The notes: a model not told the origin generated them from the sequence alone. 19,051 bases of DNA from CAVSUR01 sp052143655 (GCA_052143655.1 JBKQSL010000256.1:1-19051), one strand, 5' to 3'; numbered from the stretch's first letter, positions 1 to 7,069 are shown. Made by a program: numbers and translations.

Positions 1-969
1 GAGCTTGTTCAGGCTCATCACGTCCCCGGTCACGAAGATCTCGGGGTGGTCGGGAATGGTGCAGTCGTCGCCGACCATGATGCGGCCGGCCCGGTCCTGC
101 TTGGCGCCGGTAGCCGCCGCGATGGCCACCGCGACCGGCGGCGCTGCCACCCCGGCGGTCCACAGCACGGTGCCCGCCTCGTGGCGGGTCACCGCGCCGT
201 CCTGAGCGCGGACGCTCAGCCCGGTGGCGTCTATATCCGTGACGATCGAGTGCATGTGCTGCTCGACCCCGAGCTTGGCCAGGGTGCGTGCCGCCTTGGC
301 CGACAGCTCCGGGCCGAACGGGGCGAGCGGGGCGTCCCCGCCGTCGAAAAGCAGCACCCGGGCGTCCTCGGGCTTGATGTGACGGTATTCGTCGCGCAGC
401 GTCTTGGTGGCCACCTCGCGGATCTGCCCGGCCAGTTCGACGCCAGTGGGTCCGGCGCCGACCAGGGCGAAGGTGAGCCAGCGGCTGCGCTCGGCCGGGT
501 CGACCGCGGTATCGGCCAGCTCGAACGCGCCGAAGACGCGGCGCCGGATGACCAGGGCGTCCTCGATGGTCTTCATGCCGGGCGCCCACTGGGCATACTC
601 GTCGTGCCCGAAATACGATTGCTGCACCCCGGCCGCCACGATCAGGTAGTCATAGCCGAACTCCAGCTGGTCCCCCAGCGGCCGCGTGGCCAGGACCCGG
701 CGCCCTTCGGTGTCGATGCCGGTCACCTCGGCCAGCACGAAGTCAGCGTTCTTCTGCTTACGGAGCAGATCCCGCAGCGGGACGGCGATCTTCCCCTCGG
801 ACAAGATCCCGGTCGAGCACTGGTACAGCAGCGGCTGGAAGAGGTGGTGCGGGCGCCGGTCGATGAGGGTCACCCGGACCGGGGCGCGGCGCAGCACCCG
901 GGCGGCGAACAGCCCGGCAAATCCGCCACCGATGATCACCACACGGCGCTGGCTATCCTGGTCGCTCAT
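1..969 (-). CDS. ndh: Type II NADH dehydrogenase (NDH-2), 3'-truncated by window edge
   Basis: Single-subunit flavoenzyme that oxidises NADH and reduces quinone at the cytoplasmic face of the membrane without pumping protons. Read from the ATG at 969, the frame is open for 323 codons to the left edge. An N-terminal FAD-binding Rossmann loop, GGGFAG, lies at residues 14-19, followed by the family-typical HLFQPLLYQ at about 42-50. The second, NADH-binding loop is GAGPTG at residues 171-176. The visible end, TGDVMSLNKL, is the second FAD contact; about 100 C-terminal residues, including the membrane-anchoring part, lie outside the window. A purine-rich GGGGAC sits a few bases upstream of the ATG. 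The gene lies 42 nt downstream of the dehydrogenase-like gene and is probably the last visible member of the cyd operon, so it may feed quinol to the bd-type oxidase. It could be another NDH-2-like disulfide-oxidoreductase family member, but motif order and spacing fit NDH-2 well. Confidence 0.9.
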   Translation of the reverse strand, partial: MSDQDSQRRVVIIGGGFAGLFAARVLRRAPVRVTLIDRRPHHLFQPLLYQCSTGILSEGKIAVPLRDLLRKQKNADFVLAEVTGIDTEGRRVLATRPLGDQLEFGYDYLIVAAGVQQSYFGHDEYAQWAPGMKTIEDALVIRRRVFGAFELADTAVDPAERSRWLTFALVGAGPTGVELAGQIREVATKTLRDEYRHIKPEDARVLLFDGGDAPLAPFGPELSAKAARTLAKLGVEQHMHSIVTDIDATGLSVRAQDGAVTRHEAGTVLWTAGVAAPPVAVAIAAATGAKQDRAGRIMVGDDCTIPDHPEIFVTGDVMSLNKL

Positions 970-1011
970 GACGCGTCCCCGATCCCGGTTGTCCTCTATT
1001 TCTGCGTCGGC

Positions 1012-2388
1012 TCAGCCTGCCGGGTCGTGCCAGGCATCCCGCTCGGGCAGCAGCCGGTCCGCTTCCTTCGGGCCCCAGCTGCCCCTGGCGTAGGGGTGCA
1101 CAGGCCCGACGTCGGCCAGGACCGGGTCCACGACCTCCCAGGCGGCTTCGACCGTGTCCTGGCGGGCGAACAGCCAGCGGTCGCCGTCCAGGGCCGCGCC
1201 GATGAGCCGGTCGTAGGGACGCATGTCCGAGCCCGCTTGCCCGGCGAAGGTCAGGTCCTCCAGCAGCGGCTCCATCCCGCCGCCCGGCTTCTTGCCGGCC
1301 AGTGTGAGGCCTACCGCGGTCTCCGGCCAGATCCGGAACCTCAGCGAGTCGCGGACCGCGAACGGATCGATACCGAACACGTCATGCGGGGGCCGCCGGA
1401 AGCGGATATCCACCTCGGTGGCGGTGACCGGCATGCACTTGGCCGCCCGGATCAGGATCGGCACGCCCTCCCAGCGCCAGGTATCAGCGGCGAGCCGGAC
1501 CGCCACGTAGGTCTCCGTCGCCGAGTTCGGGTCGACCCCGGCCACCTGGTGGTAGCCCTCGTACTGGCCCTTCACCGTGTCCTCCGGGGTCAGTGGCCTC
1601 AGCGAGGAGATCACCCGTGACTTGGCGTCCCGCCAGTCGGCCAGGGCCGGCCGGTCGGGCGGCTCGGCCAGCACCGTGGCCAGCACCTGGAGCATGTGAT
1701 TCTGGACCACGTCCCGGATAGCACCGGTCCGGTCGTAGAACCGGCCGCGGTCGGCGACGTCGAACGCCTCGGCCATCGTGATCTGGATGCTTTCCACGTA
1801 GGTCCGGTTCAGCAGCGGCTCGATTATCGAGTTGGCGAACCGGACGAAGAGCACGTTCTCCACGGGATCAAAGGCCAGCCAGTCGTCGACCCGGAAGATC
1901 GCGTCTTCGCCGAAGTACTGGTGCATGGTGTCGTTGAGCTGCCGCGAGCTGGCCAGGTCGGCGCCGAACGGCTTCTCCACCATGACCCGCGCGTCCTTGG
2001 CCCGGCCGGCGGTGGCGATTCCCTGCGCGATGCGGCCGAACAGCGGGGGCGGCACCTCCAGGTAGAACAAGACCTGGGTGCCGGCGCCGATCTCGTCCGA
2101 CATCGCCTGGTAGGTGGCCTCGTCGTCGAGATCCCCGTCCACGTACCGCAGCAGCCCGAGCATCTTCTGCGCGGCCGGGGCCTTGGGGTCCATCTGGTTC
2201 AGCCGCAGCGAAGCCTCCGCGTAGTCACGGAACTGCTCCAGCCCCCAGCCGCTCTTCGCCACCCCGATGACCGGCACATTGAGCACGCCCCGGTCCACCA
2301 GGCCGACCAGCGCCGGGAATGTCTCGATCTTGGCCAGGTCACCCGTGGCCCCGAAAATCACCAGCGCGTCAACTTGGTTGGTGGTCAT
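1012..2388 (-). CDS. Glucose-6-phosphate dehydrogenase-like protein with altered substrate site
   Basis: The family oxidises glucose 6-phosphate to 6-phosphogluconolactone with NAD(P)+. The 458 residues show the N-terminal nucleotide loop GATGDLA (13-19), VEKPFG (138-142 region), the catalytic-base motif QNHMLQ with His231, and RWEGVPILIR (305-314) in the C-terminal domain. It looks closest to the shorter actinobacterial zwf1-type paralogs. Several residues that hold the sugar phosphate differ from the canonical enzyme. The Lys of the usual GDLAKRK stretch is Glu22. The RIDHYLGK signature reads RVDDWLAF (166-173), losing both His and Lys. RSGK reads RAAK (314-317). The start has an AGGGAG ribosome site and lies 18 nt after cydB. 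I am confident of the family but not of the substrate; it may act on another sugar phosphate, or be regulatory or inactive. I therefore do not assign zwf. Confidence 0.85.
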   Translation of the reverse strand: MTTNQVDALVIFGATGDLAKIETFPALVGLVDRGVLNVPVIGVAKSGWGLEQFRDYAEASLRLNQMDPKAPAAQKMLGLLRYVDGDLDDEATYQAMSDEIGAGTQVLFYLEVPPPLFGRIAQGIATAGRAKDARVMVEKPFGADLASSRQLNDTMHQYFGEDAIFRVDDWLAFDPVENVLFVRFANSIIEPLLNRTYVESIQITMAEAFDVADRGRFYDRTGAIRDVVQNHMLQVLATVLAEPPDRPALADWRDAKSRVISSLRPLTPEDTVKGQYEGYHQVAGVDPNSATETYVAVRLAADTWRWEGVPILIRAAKCMPVTATEVDIRFRRPPHDVFGIDPFAVRDSLRFRIWPETAVGLTLAGKKPGGGMEPLLEDLTFAGQAGSDMRPYDRLIGAALDGDRWLFARQDTVEAAWEVVDPVLADVGPVHPYARGSWGPKEADRLLPERDAWHDPAG

Positions 2389-2406
2389 GTCTGCTCCCTG
2401 TGTCGG

Positions 2407-3495
2407 TCAGTTTCCCGGTCCGGCCGGGGGGGCCGCCTCGTCGGGGTGCGCGGGCCGCGGACGGGCCGCGCCCGGCGGTGTGCCCCGCAGGGGTGCGGGC
2501 TGGAATTCCTGCTTGCTCACGCGCCGCCGGAACACGTAGTAGGTCCAGGTCTGGTAGGCGAGCACGAAGGGCAGGAAGATGATGGCCACGACCGTCATCA
2601 CCTTGAGGGAATACGCCCCGGACGCCGTGTTATGGACGGTGAGGTTGTAGGCCGCGTTGGTGCTGGAGACCATCACGTTGGGATACAAGCCAGCGAAGAT
2701 CGAGACGATGCAGGCCGCCATCGTGACCGTGGTCGCGGCGAACGCGAAGCCGTCCCGGTGCTCGTAGACGAGCCACACGGCGGCGAGGACGGCGAGCATA
2801 GCCAGCAGTTCGATGGGGTTGACGAAGAAGGTGGTACTGGACGTGACGTGCGTCCAGATGGCGAAGGCCACGACGGCGGCGGCGGTCACCGGGGCTACCC
2901 GGCGCGCCAGCCGTCCCGCGCGCTCGTGCATGCCGTCGGTGGTCTTCAGGCACAGGAACGTCGCGCCGTGCAGCAGGCAGAGCAGCACCAGGGTGACCCC
3001 GGTGAACAGCCCGTAGGGCTGCAGAAGGTCCCAGAAGGACCCGGTGTACTCCTGATGGGAGTTGATCGGCAGCCCGTGCAGCAGGTCGCCCAGTGCCACC
3101 CCGACCAGCAGCGGGGCCAGCAGGCTGCCTACGGTCAGCAAGACGTCCCAGGTGCGGCGCCACCGCAGCGCATCGCGCTTGCCGCGGTACTCGAACGACA
3201 CGCCGCGGACCATCAGCGACGCCAGCAGCAGGACCAGCGCCAGGTAGAAGCCTGAGAACATCGTGGCGTACCAGCCGGGAAATGCGGCGAACATGGCGGC
3301 CCCGGCCACGATCAGCCAGACCTCGTTACCGTCCCATAGCGGGCCGATGGTGTTGATGGCCGCCCGGCGGCCGGCGTCGTCCTGGCCGACCGCGCCGTGC
3401 AGCATGCCAACGCCGAAGTCGAAGCCCTCCAGGACGAAGAAACCGGTCCACAAGACGGCGATGATGATGAACCAGAACGGGATGAGATTGTTCAT
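2407..3495 (-). CDS. cydB: Cytochrome bd-type oxidase subunit II
   Basis: Membrane subunit that pairs with CydA in the quinol:O2 oxidoreductase and stabilises its heme site. The 362-residue protein opens with a hydrophobic helix followed by the hallmark GFDFGVGML (about residues 24-32) and then GPLWDGNEVWLI, both strongly conserved in CydB. About eight to nine transmembrane helices are visible, and the tail is polar and Pro/Ala-rich. I chose the ATG at 3495 rather than one 14 codons upstream: the longer version would add a basic, non-hydrophobic stretch that overlaps cydA. The chosen start is also preceded by a GAGG ribosome site formed partly by the cydA stop codon (TGAGG), which implies translational coupling. 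Length and motifs are normal for the family. Confidence 0.93.
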   Translation of the reverse strand: MNNLIPFWFIIIAVLWTGFFVLEGFDFGVGMLHGAVGQDDAGRRAAINTIGPLWDGNEVWLIVAGAAMFAAFPGWYATMFSGFYLALVLLLASLMVRGVSFEYRGKRDALRWRRTWDVLLTVGSLLAPLLVGVALGDLLHGLPINSHQEYTGSFWDLLQPYGLFTGVTLVLLCLLHGATFLCLKTTDGMHERAGRLARRVAPVTAAAVVAFAIWTHVTSSTTFFVNPIELLAMLAVLAAVWLVYEHRDGFAFAATTVTMAACIVSIFAGLYPNVMVSSTNAAYNLTVHNTASGAYSLKVMTVVAIIFLPFVLAYQTWTYYVFRRRVSKQEFQPAPLRGTPPGAARPRPAHPDEAAPPAGPGN

Positions 3496-3502
3496 CGTGA
3501 CC

Positions 3503-4888
3503 TCAGTACTGGACGGCCGGGACGGGCGCGTCCGCATCGGCCTCGGCGCGGGCGGGCGGGAGCTGCTGCCGGGAGTACTTCAGCATCAGCATCAGGTCGA
3601 CGGTCGCCAGCGTGGCGTACAGCAGCACGAAAACCACCAGGCTGATCACGATGGACGTGGCACTGACCGACGACGAGATGCCGTTTTTCGTCAGCATGAT
3701 GCCCTGCACGATCCACGGCTGCCGGCCGCTTTCGGTCAGCAGCCAGCCCGCGGTGTTCATCAGGAACGGCAGTACCGCGGCCCAGATCGCCACCCACAAG
3801 AAGCGCCGCGACGTCGCGAGTTTCCCCCGGCGGAGCAGCCATAGCCCGTAGGCCCCGAGCAGGAAGACCAGGACCCCGGCGTAGGCCATCACCCGCATCC
3901 CCCAGTACTGGATGAACACGTTCGGCACGTAGTAGCCCGGCCCGAACTGCTTGGTGTACTGCGACTGCAGCGGGTCGAGGCCGATCACCTTGCCGTCCCA
4001 GTGGTTGGTGGCCAGCAGCGACAGCAGGTGCGGGATCTCCAGGATCTGGGTGGGGGTATGGTCGTTGTTGCCGCCGCCGATCTGGAACAGCGAGAACGAG
4101 CACGGCTGGCAGGTCGTCCACTGCGCCTCGGCCGCCGCGATCTTCATTGGCTGGTACTTGGCCTCGATCACCCCGAGCTCGTCGCCGACCAGCATCGTGA
4201 ACAGGATCGCCGGGACCAGGACGATCAGCGCGAGCCGCGCAGACCGGGTGAACACCTCGCGGTCGCCGCCGTGCCGCAGCTGCCACGCGGAGACAGCCAG
4301 CATCACCGCGGCGCCGGTGACCAGCGAGGCCAGCAGCACTTTCGAATATCCCCACAGGAACACCGGGTTGGTGAACACGGCCCAGATGTCGTTCAGCTGC
4401 GGCTTGCCGTTGACCATCGTGTAACCGACGGGATGCTGCATCCACGAGTTGGCCGCCATGATGAACGCCGCCGATAGGACGGTGCCCAGCGAGACCAGCC
4501 AGATCGTCAGGAGGTGCACCCGCCGGGACAGCTTGTCCCAGCCAAACAGCCACAGCCCGAGGAACGTGGATTCCAGGAAGAACGCCGCGAGCCCCTCCAT
4601 GGCCAGTGGCGCGCCGAAGATGTTACCGACCAGCCGCGAGTAGGCTGACCAGTTCATCCCGAACTCGAACTCCTGCACCAGGCCGGTCACCACGCCGATC
4701 GCCACGTTGATGACCAGCAGGACACCGAAGAACCTGGTCAGCCGCAGATACTCATCGCGCTTGCTGCGATGCCACGCCGTCTGCAGCAACGCGGTCAGGA
4801 ACGCCAGGCCGATCGTGACCGGCACGAAAAAGAAGTGGTTGATCGTCACAAACGCGAACTGCCACCGCGCGAGATCAACGTTCGTCAT
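3503..4888 (-). CDS. cydA: Cytochrome bd-type oxidase subunit I, atypical heme b558 ligand position
   Basis: Catalytic heme subunit of the cytochrome bd quinol oxidase, an integral membrane protein with about nine helices; 461 residues with a short Q-loop. Seen directly: LARWQF and His18 (the high-spin heme ligand, E. coli His19); ME98GL and FFLE105STF (the conserved acidic pair); the Q-loop pair Lys249/Glu254 in MKIAAAEAQW; Met334 in MRVMAY (the E. coli Met393 ligand position); and GRQPW. The notable departure is in helix 5. The stretch NPVFLWGYSKVLLASLVTGA region aligns with E. coli NPVAQVKFVHTVASGYVTGA, placing Lys183 where heme b558 ligand His186 should be, and no His lies anywhere in that helix. 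It sits 7 nt upstream of cydB. It may belong to a divergent branch of the bd superfamily rather than being a classical CydA. Confidence 0.93.
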   Translation of the reverse strand: MTNVDLARWQFAFVTINHFFFVPVTIGLAFLTALLQTAWHRSKRDEYLRLTRFFGVLLVINVAIGVVTGLVQEFEFGMNWSAYSRLVGNIFGAPLAMEGLAAFFLESTFLGLWLFGWDKLSRRVHLLTIWLVSLGTVLSAAFIMAANSWMQHPVGYTMVNGKPQLNDIWAVFTNPVFLWGYSKVLLASLVTGAAVMLAVSAWQLRHGGDREVFTRSARLALIVLVPAILFTMLVGDELGVIEAKYQPMKIAAAEAQWTTCQPCSFSLFQIGGGNNDHTPTQILEIPHLLSLLATNHWDGKVIGLDPLQSQYTKQFGPGYYVPNVFIQYWGMRVMAYAGVLVFLLGAYGLWLLRRGKLATSRRFLWVAIWAAVLPFLMNTAGWLLTESGRQPWIVQGIMLTKNGISSSVSATSIVISLVVFVLLYATLATVDLMLMLKYSRQQLPPARAEADADAPVPAVQY

Positions 4889-4957
4889 CTACTCCCCCGG
4901 TCCACGAAGTGCTCGGGGCGGCTGCCTGTCACACAACGCGGGCAGGCAGCCCGCCGG

Positions 4958-5239
4958 TCACGTCTGGGCGCCCTGACGGGCCGAGGCGCCGTTCTGCCAG
5001 GCGGCGGTGCCGGCGGCTGCGACGCTCTTGGCCCGTGCCCACTTGATCTTCGCCTGCTGGCTGGGGGGCACCTCCATCTCCTGGATCCACCGGCGGGTGG
5101 CCGCGAACAGGTGCGAGCCGCCGACGGCCAGCCCCGCCAGGACGAGCATGGCGCCAGCTCCGGCGAGCACGCCGCCGGTGATCAGCGGGCCGGTCCTGAC
5201 CTGGGGCCAGCTGCTGTTCTGTTCCGTGCTACTAGACAT
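4958..5239 (-). CDS. Small membrane protein of unknown function upstream of cydA
   Basis: A 93-residue protein, not assigned to a named family. After a polar N-terminus it has one long or two short hydrophobic segments (about residues 18-45, rich in Gly/Ala/Leu). An amphipathic stretch follows with ATRRWIQEMEVPPSQ, KIKWARAK and an Ala-rich polar tail, so it is probably membrane-anchored with a cytoplasmic C-terminus. It is co-oriented with cydA, 69 nt upstream, and is the first gene of the likely operon. Small single-helix proteins accompany bd oxidases in other bacteria (CydX, CydS), but this one is longer and shows no similarity to those that I can see. An assembly or accessory role is inference only. 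The start at 5239 has a weak GGGACGG upstream. Confidence 0.6.
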   Translation of the reverse strand: MSSSTEQNSSWPQVRTGPLITGGVLAGAGAMLVLAGLAVGGSHLFAATRRWIQEMEVPPSQQAKIKWARAKSVAAAGTAAWQNGASARQGAQT

Positions 5240-5551
5240 GCCACCGTCCCGGACGCTAGTCGTTGACCGCTACTGTCACCCGCGCGGAGACAACCGGGCA
5301 TCCCCCCTCCGGGGTGATTGCGTGCCTTTACGCGCGGCTTGATCAATCCACTCGCACCTTCTCCCTCCCGGCTCCGGAGCCGAGGTGGACGAGTTTCCAT
5401 GCGACTTTTCCGGCTCTACGAAGTTAGCCGGGACCGCGTTGCCCTGCGATGACAGTGCGTAATTAGCTCTGTGCTTCTGAGCGCAGCGGGCCTGTAGGAC
5501 GCGCGCTGGGCCGGCGGGATGAGGGCGCCGGCGCGGTGCGGTAATCGAGAG
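5240..5551. other. Intergenic region upstream of the cyd cluster, with a 14-bp perfect palindrome
   Basis: No convincing gene on either strand. It should contain the promoter of the minus-strand cyd cluster, but I cannot pick a clear -35/-10 pair. A perfect 14-bp palindrome, CGGCTCCGGAGCCG, lies at 5369-5382, about 130 bp upstream of the small membrane gene, and could be an operator. On the minus strand a CCCCGGAGGGG hairpin lies near 5303-5315 in the presumed leader. A sequence beginning GGCTCTACGAAG at 5412 resembles the GGCTCT-type tips of ISL3 elements and may be the left end of the transposase remnant that follows. These are sequence observations with inferred roles. Confidence 0.35.
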
Positions 5552-5614
5552 GCCCGCGGCTTCTAAGATCATGGATCTTGCTAAAGGAAACACGATCATC
5601 AGAGAGCCGCGGGC
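5552..5614 (+). promoter_or_regulatory. Stem-loop in the leader of the ISL3 transposase remnant
   Basis: GCCCGCGGCT (5552-5561) and AGCCGCGGGC (5605-5614) are a perfect 10-bp inverted repeat separated by 43 nt. The spacer holds a second small palindrome, AAGATC-ATG-GATCTT (5565-5579). The right arm ends 3 nt before the GTG start of the transposase, so in RNA it would cover the initiation region. Some insertion sequences use such a fold to stop translation of read-through transcripts; that role here is inference. Confidence 0.4.
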
Positions 5615-5617
5615 GCT

Positions 5618-6120
5618 GTGGTTCACGATATCGCCTCCGCGCTGTTCGGCGTGGAGGGCCTGCAGGTCGTCGAGGCCGAGGCAGAAGCCGATGGCACGCT
5701 GACGGTCTGGGCGGTCACCGGTCATCCGGCCGCGGCGGTGTGCCCAGACTGCGGGACGCGTGCGGGCCGGGTGCATGAGCTCGTGCTGGCCCGGCCCCGC
5801 GACCTGGCCGGGGCCTGGACGAGGTGTCGGTGGCACACGTGCTTCTTTGACCTGTCCGGGGATCACGGCCTGCTGGGGCAGGTGGAGGGCCGCACCGCCG
5901 ATGACGCCGCATACTGGCTGGCCCGGGCTGCCCCGGCCTGGCGAGATGCCATCGAGGTGGCGGCCATTGACATGTGCACGATCTATGCCTCGGCAGTACG
6001 GCCGCCGCGGCCGCTCCGGCGACGCCGAGTACGGGATCAAGGGCCTGCTGGTGCGCAACCTGGAGCACCTGCGGCCCGGCCAGTTCGCCAGGGTCATGGA
6101 CACGCTGATGCGCGAACTGC
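5618..6120 (+). pseudogene. ISL3-family transposase remnant, internal deletion and frameshift
   Basis: The N-terminal part reads as an ISL3 transposase: a zinc-finger region with CPDCGTRAGR, then RPRDL and the Arg/Cys-rich strand, leading into the start of the DDE domain (VAAIDMCTIYASAVR, about residues 112-126 from the GTG at 5618). The reading then jumps to a different frame, near 5995-6000. There RRGRSGDAEYGIKGLL and RNLEHLRPGQFARVMDTL belong to a much later part of the same protein. The segment with the second catalytic Asp and the linker is missing, and coding identity ends near 6118, where an unrelated gene fragment begins. Neither the zinc-binding N-terminus nor the C-terminal remnant could form an active enzyme. 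It is a dead copy. Confidence 0.75.
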
Positions 6121-6255
6121 AAGGCCCACGAACTCGACAACCTGTACGTCGCCGACACGAGCGTCTTCCCCAGCATCGGCGCGGTGAACCCGGCGCTCAC
6201 CGCGATGGCCAACGCGATCCGCGTCGGCGAGCACCTGCTGACCCGGATGGCGTGA
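6121..6255 (+). pseudogene. C-terminal fragment of a GMC-family oxidoreductase
   Basis: Forty-four codons ending in TGA at 6253-6255 encode the end of a GMC (glucose-methanol-choline) flavoprotein oxidoreductase. HELDNLYVADTSVFPSIG followed by NPALTAMANAIRVGEHLL is the C-terminal FAD/substrate-domain signature, with the conserved Asn-Pro that follows the catalytic His region. Nothing upstream in this frame continues the protein, because transposase sequence occupies it. The rest of a gene of about 500 codons is gone. The fragment starts within a few bases of where the ISL3 remnant stops, so an insertion and/or deletion removed the 5' part. It has no start site of its own. Confidence 0.72.
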
Positions 6256-6975
6256 ACCGCGGCGGAACTGGGCCTGGATCGGCGCGGCGATCCTGTAGGG
6301 CTCGGTTACTCGGTCTGGCCTGACTGGTGCCGTCTTCCGGGCTGGGATCATCGCTGAGTGACCTTCTCCCATGCCGGCCAGGGCGTGCGCATCGGCGGCG
6401 TCGCCGCCATCCCCACGGCACGCCGGCTCATCCCTCGTGAATAGCTCCGGGCCGTCACGTCGCATGGGCGCGAGGCCGAGCTTTTCCTGCATGATCTTCG
6501 TGGACGATGCCAGTGCTGTCCGGAGGCCTGCCGAGCTGCCGATGTTCTGACTGCCGTAGCGGGAGCTGAGATAGCTGCGGAAGGACGCCTCGCGATAGGG
6601 CGACTGCTGCCAGTCGCCAACGAGCTGAGGCAGCGTAACGTGCCGGGTCTGGTGCAGCGCGCCGCACGCTTCGAGTTCCTCCAGGTCGAGGACGAGAACG
6701 TGTGCTCCTGCGCGTCTGACCTGGTCGCGGCCCTGTCTGGGGCTTCTCTCCGCTTGGACCACGACACCCGTCTCTGGGGCAAAGGGTGAGGAGCGAGCTC
6801 TTGCTGATTCATCCCATTAGGGTGGTGCGCCCGGGGGCTGGCAGATGGATCGTGGTGACAGTAAGAGCCGGAGCAAGGGCTCCGGCGGCTCGGGCGACGT
6901 AGAAGCTGTGGTGGCCAACCGGCCGCTCGGGGGTTCTGAGCCGGCTGGGACCTGATCGGGCACGTCGCGGCGCGA
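6256..6975. other. About 700 bp without a recognisable gene; one strong hairpin
   Basis: No gene is supported here. A minus-strand frame is open over about 6440-6700 (containing QLVGDWQQSPYREASF and STKIMQEKLGLAPMR), with plausible but unbiased codon usage. I recognise no family and no good start, so it may be decayed coding DNA. A perfect 8-bp hairpin, GCCGGAGC-AAGG-GCTCCGGC, lies at 6867-6886 and lacks the T-run of an intrinsic terminator. The position, between a truncated oxidoreductase and a truncated sulfatase motif, suggests eroded sequence. Confidence 0.4.
6867..6886. repeat. Perfect 8-bp inverted repeat (hairpin)
   Basis: GCCGGAGC and GCTCCGGC are separated by AAGG. This would form a very stable 8-bp stem with a 4-nt loop. 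It lies 184 nt upstream of the glucosidase start and has no T-tract on either side. It could be a factor-dependent terminator for upstream read-through or part of the glucosidase leader; the sequence does not decide. Confidence 0.4.
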
Positions 6976-7031
6976 CAGGGAGCGCCGAACGTCCTGCTGG
7001 TGCTGATCGCGATGACGCCGGCTTTGGCAAT
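6976..7031 (+). pseudogene. Sulfatase N-terminal motif remnant with frameshift
   Basis: QGAPNVLLVLI (6976-7008), followed after two extra bases (GC at 7009-7010) by DDAGFGN (7011-7031), reproduces the start of the arylsulfatase-family catalytic domain. In that family GAPNVLLVLIDDxGFG contributes the first metal-binding Asp pair. The rest of the sulfatase is absent, because the glucosidase start follows 38 nt later. The match is short, so this rests on motif recognition alone; it is best read as a relic of a gene displaced when this junction formed. Confidence 0.4.
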
Positions 7032-7058
7032 GGGACGCGACGCGCACTAATAGCAGCT

Positions 7059-7064
7059 AAGGAG
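7059..7064 (+). promoter_or_regulatory. Ribosome binding site of the glucosidase
   Basis: AAGGAG ends 5 nt before the ATG at 7070. A GTG at 7067 in the same frame would leave only 2 nt, so the site decides for the ATG. Confidence 0.65.
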
Positions 7065-7069
7065 CGGTG

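Noticed and set aside
46..1620. Long plus-strand open frame (524 codons) opposite ndh and the dehydrogenase
   Set aside because: It is antisense to two strongly supported genes, has low-complexity Arg/Gly/Val/His composition and no family motif; a GC-rich shadow frame.
1696..3255. Long plus-strand open frame opposite the dehydrogenase and cydB
   Set aside because: Antisense shadow; His/Asp/Gln-rich and without motifs.
3496..3537. Upstream ATG start for cydB
   Set aside because: It would add 14 basic, non-hydrophobic residues and overlap cydA; the start at 3495 has the ribosome site and begins directly with the first membrane helix.
5300..5345. Hairpin-rich minus-strand leader of the cyd cluster considered as a riboswitch
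   Set aside because: A CCCCGGAGGGG hairpin is present, but it matches no riboswitch consensus I know and GC-rich leaders fold easily.
6094..6762. 222-codon minus-strand open frame over the decayed tract
   Set aside because: Part of it overlaps the GMC tail antisense. The remainder has no recognisable family and no convincing start, so it is only mentioned as possible decayed coding DNA.
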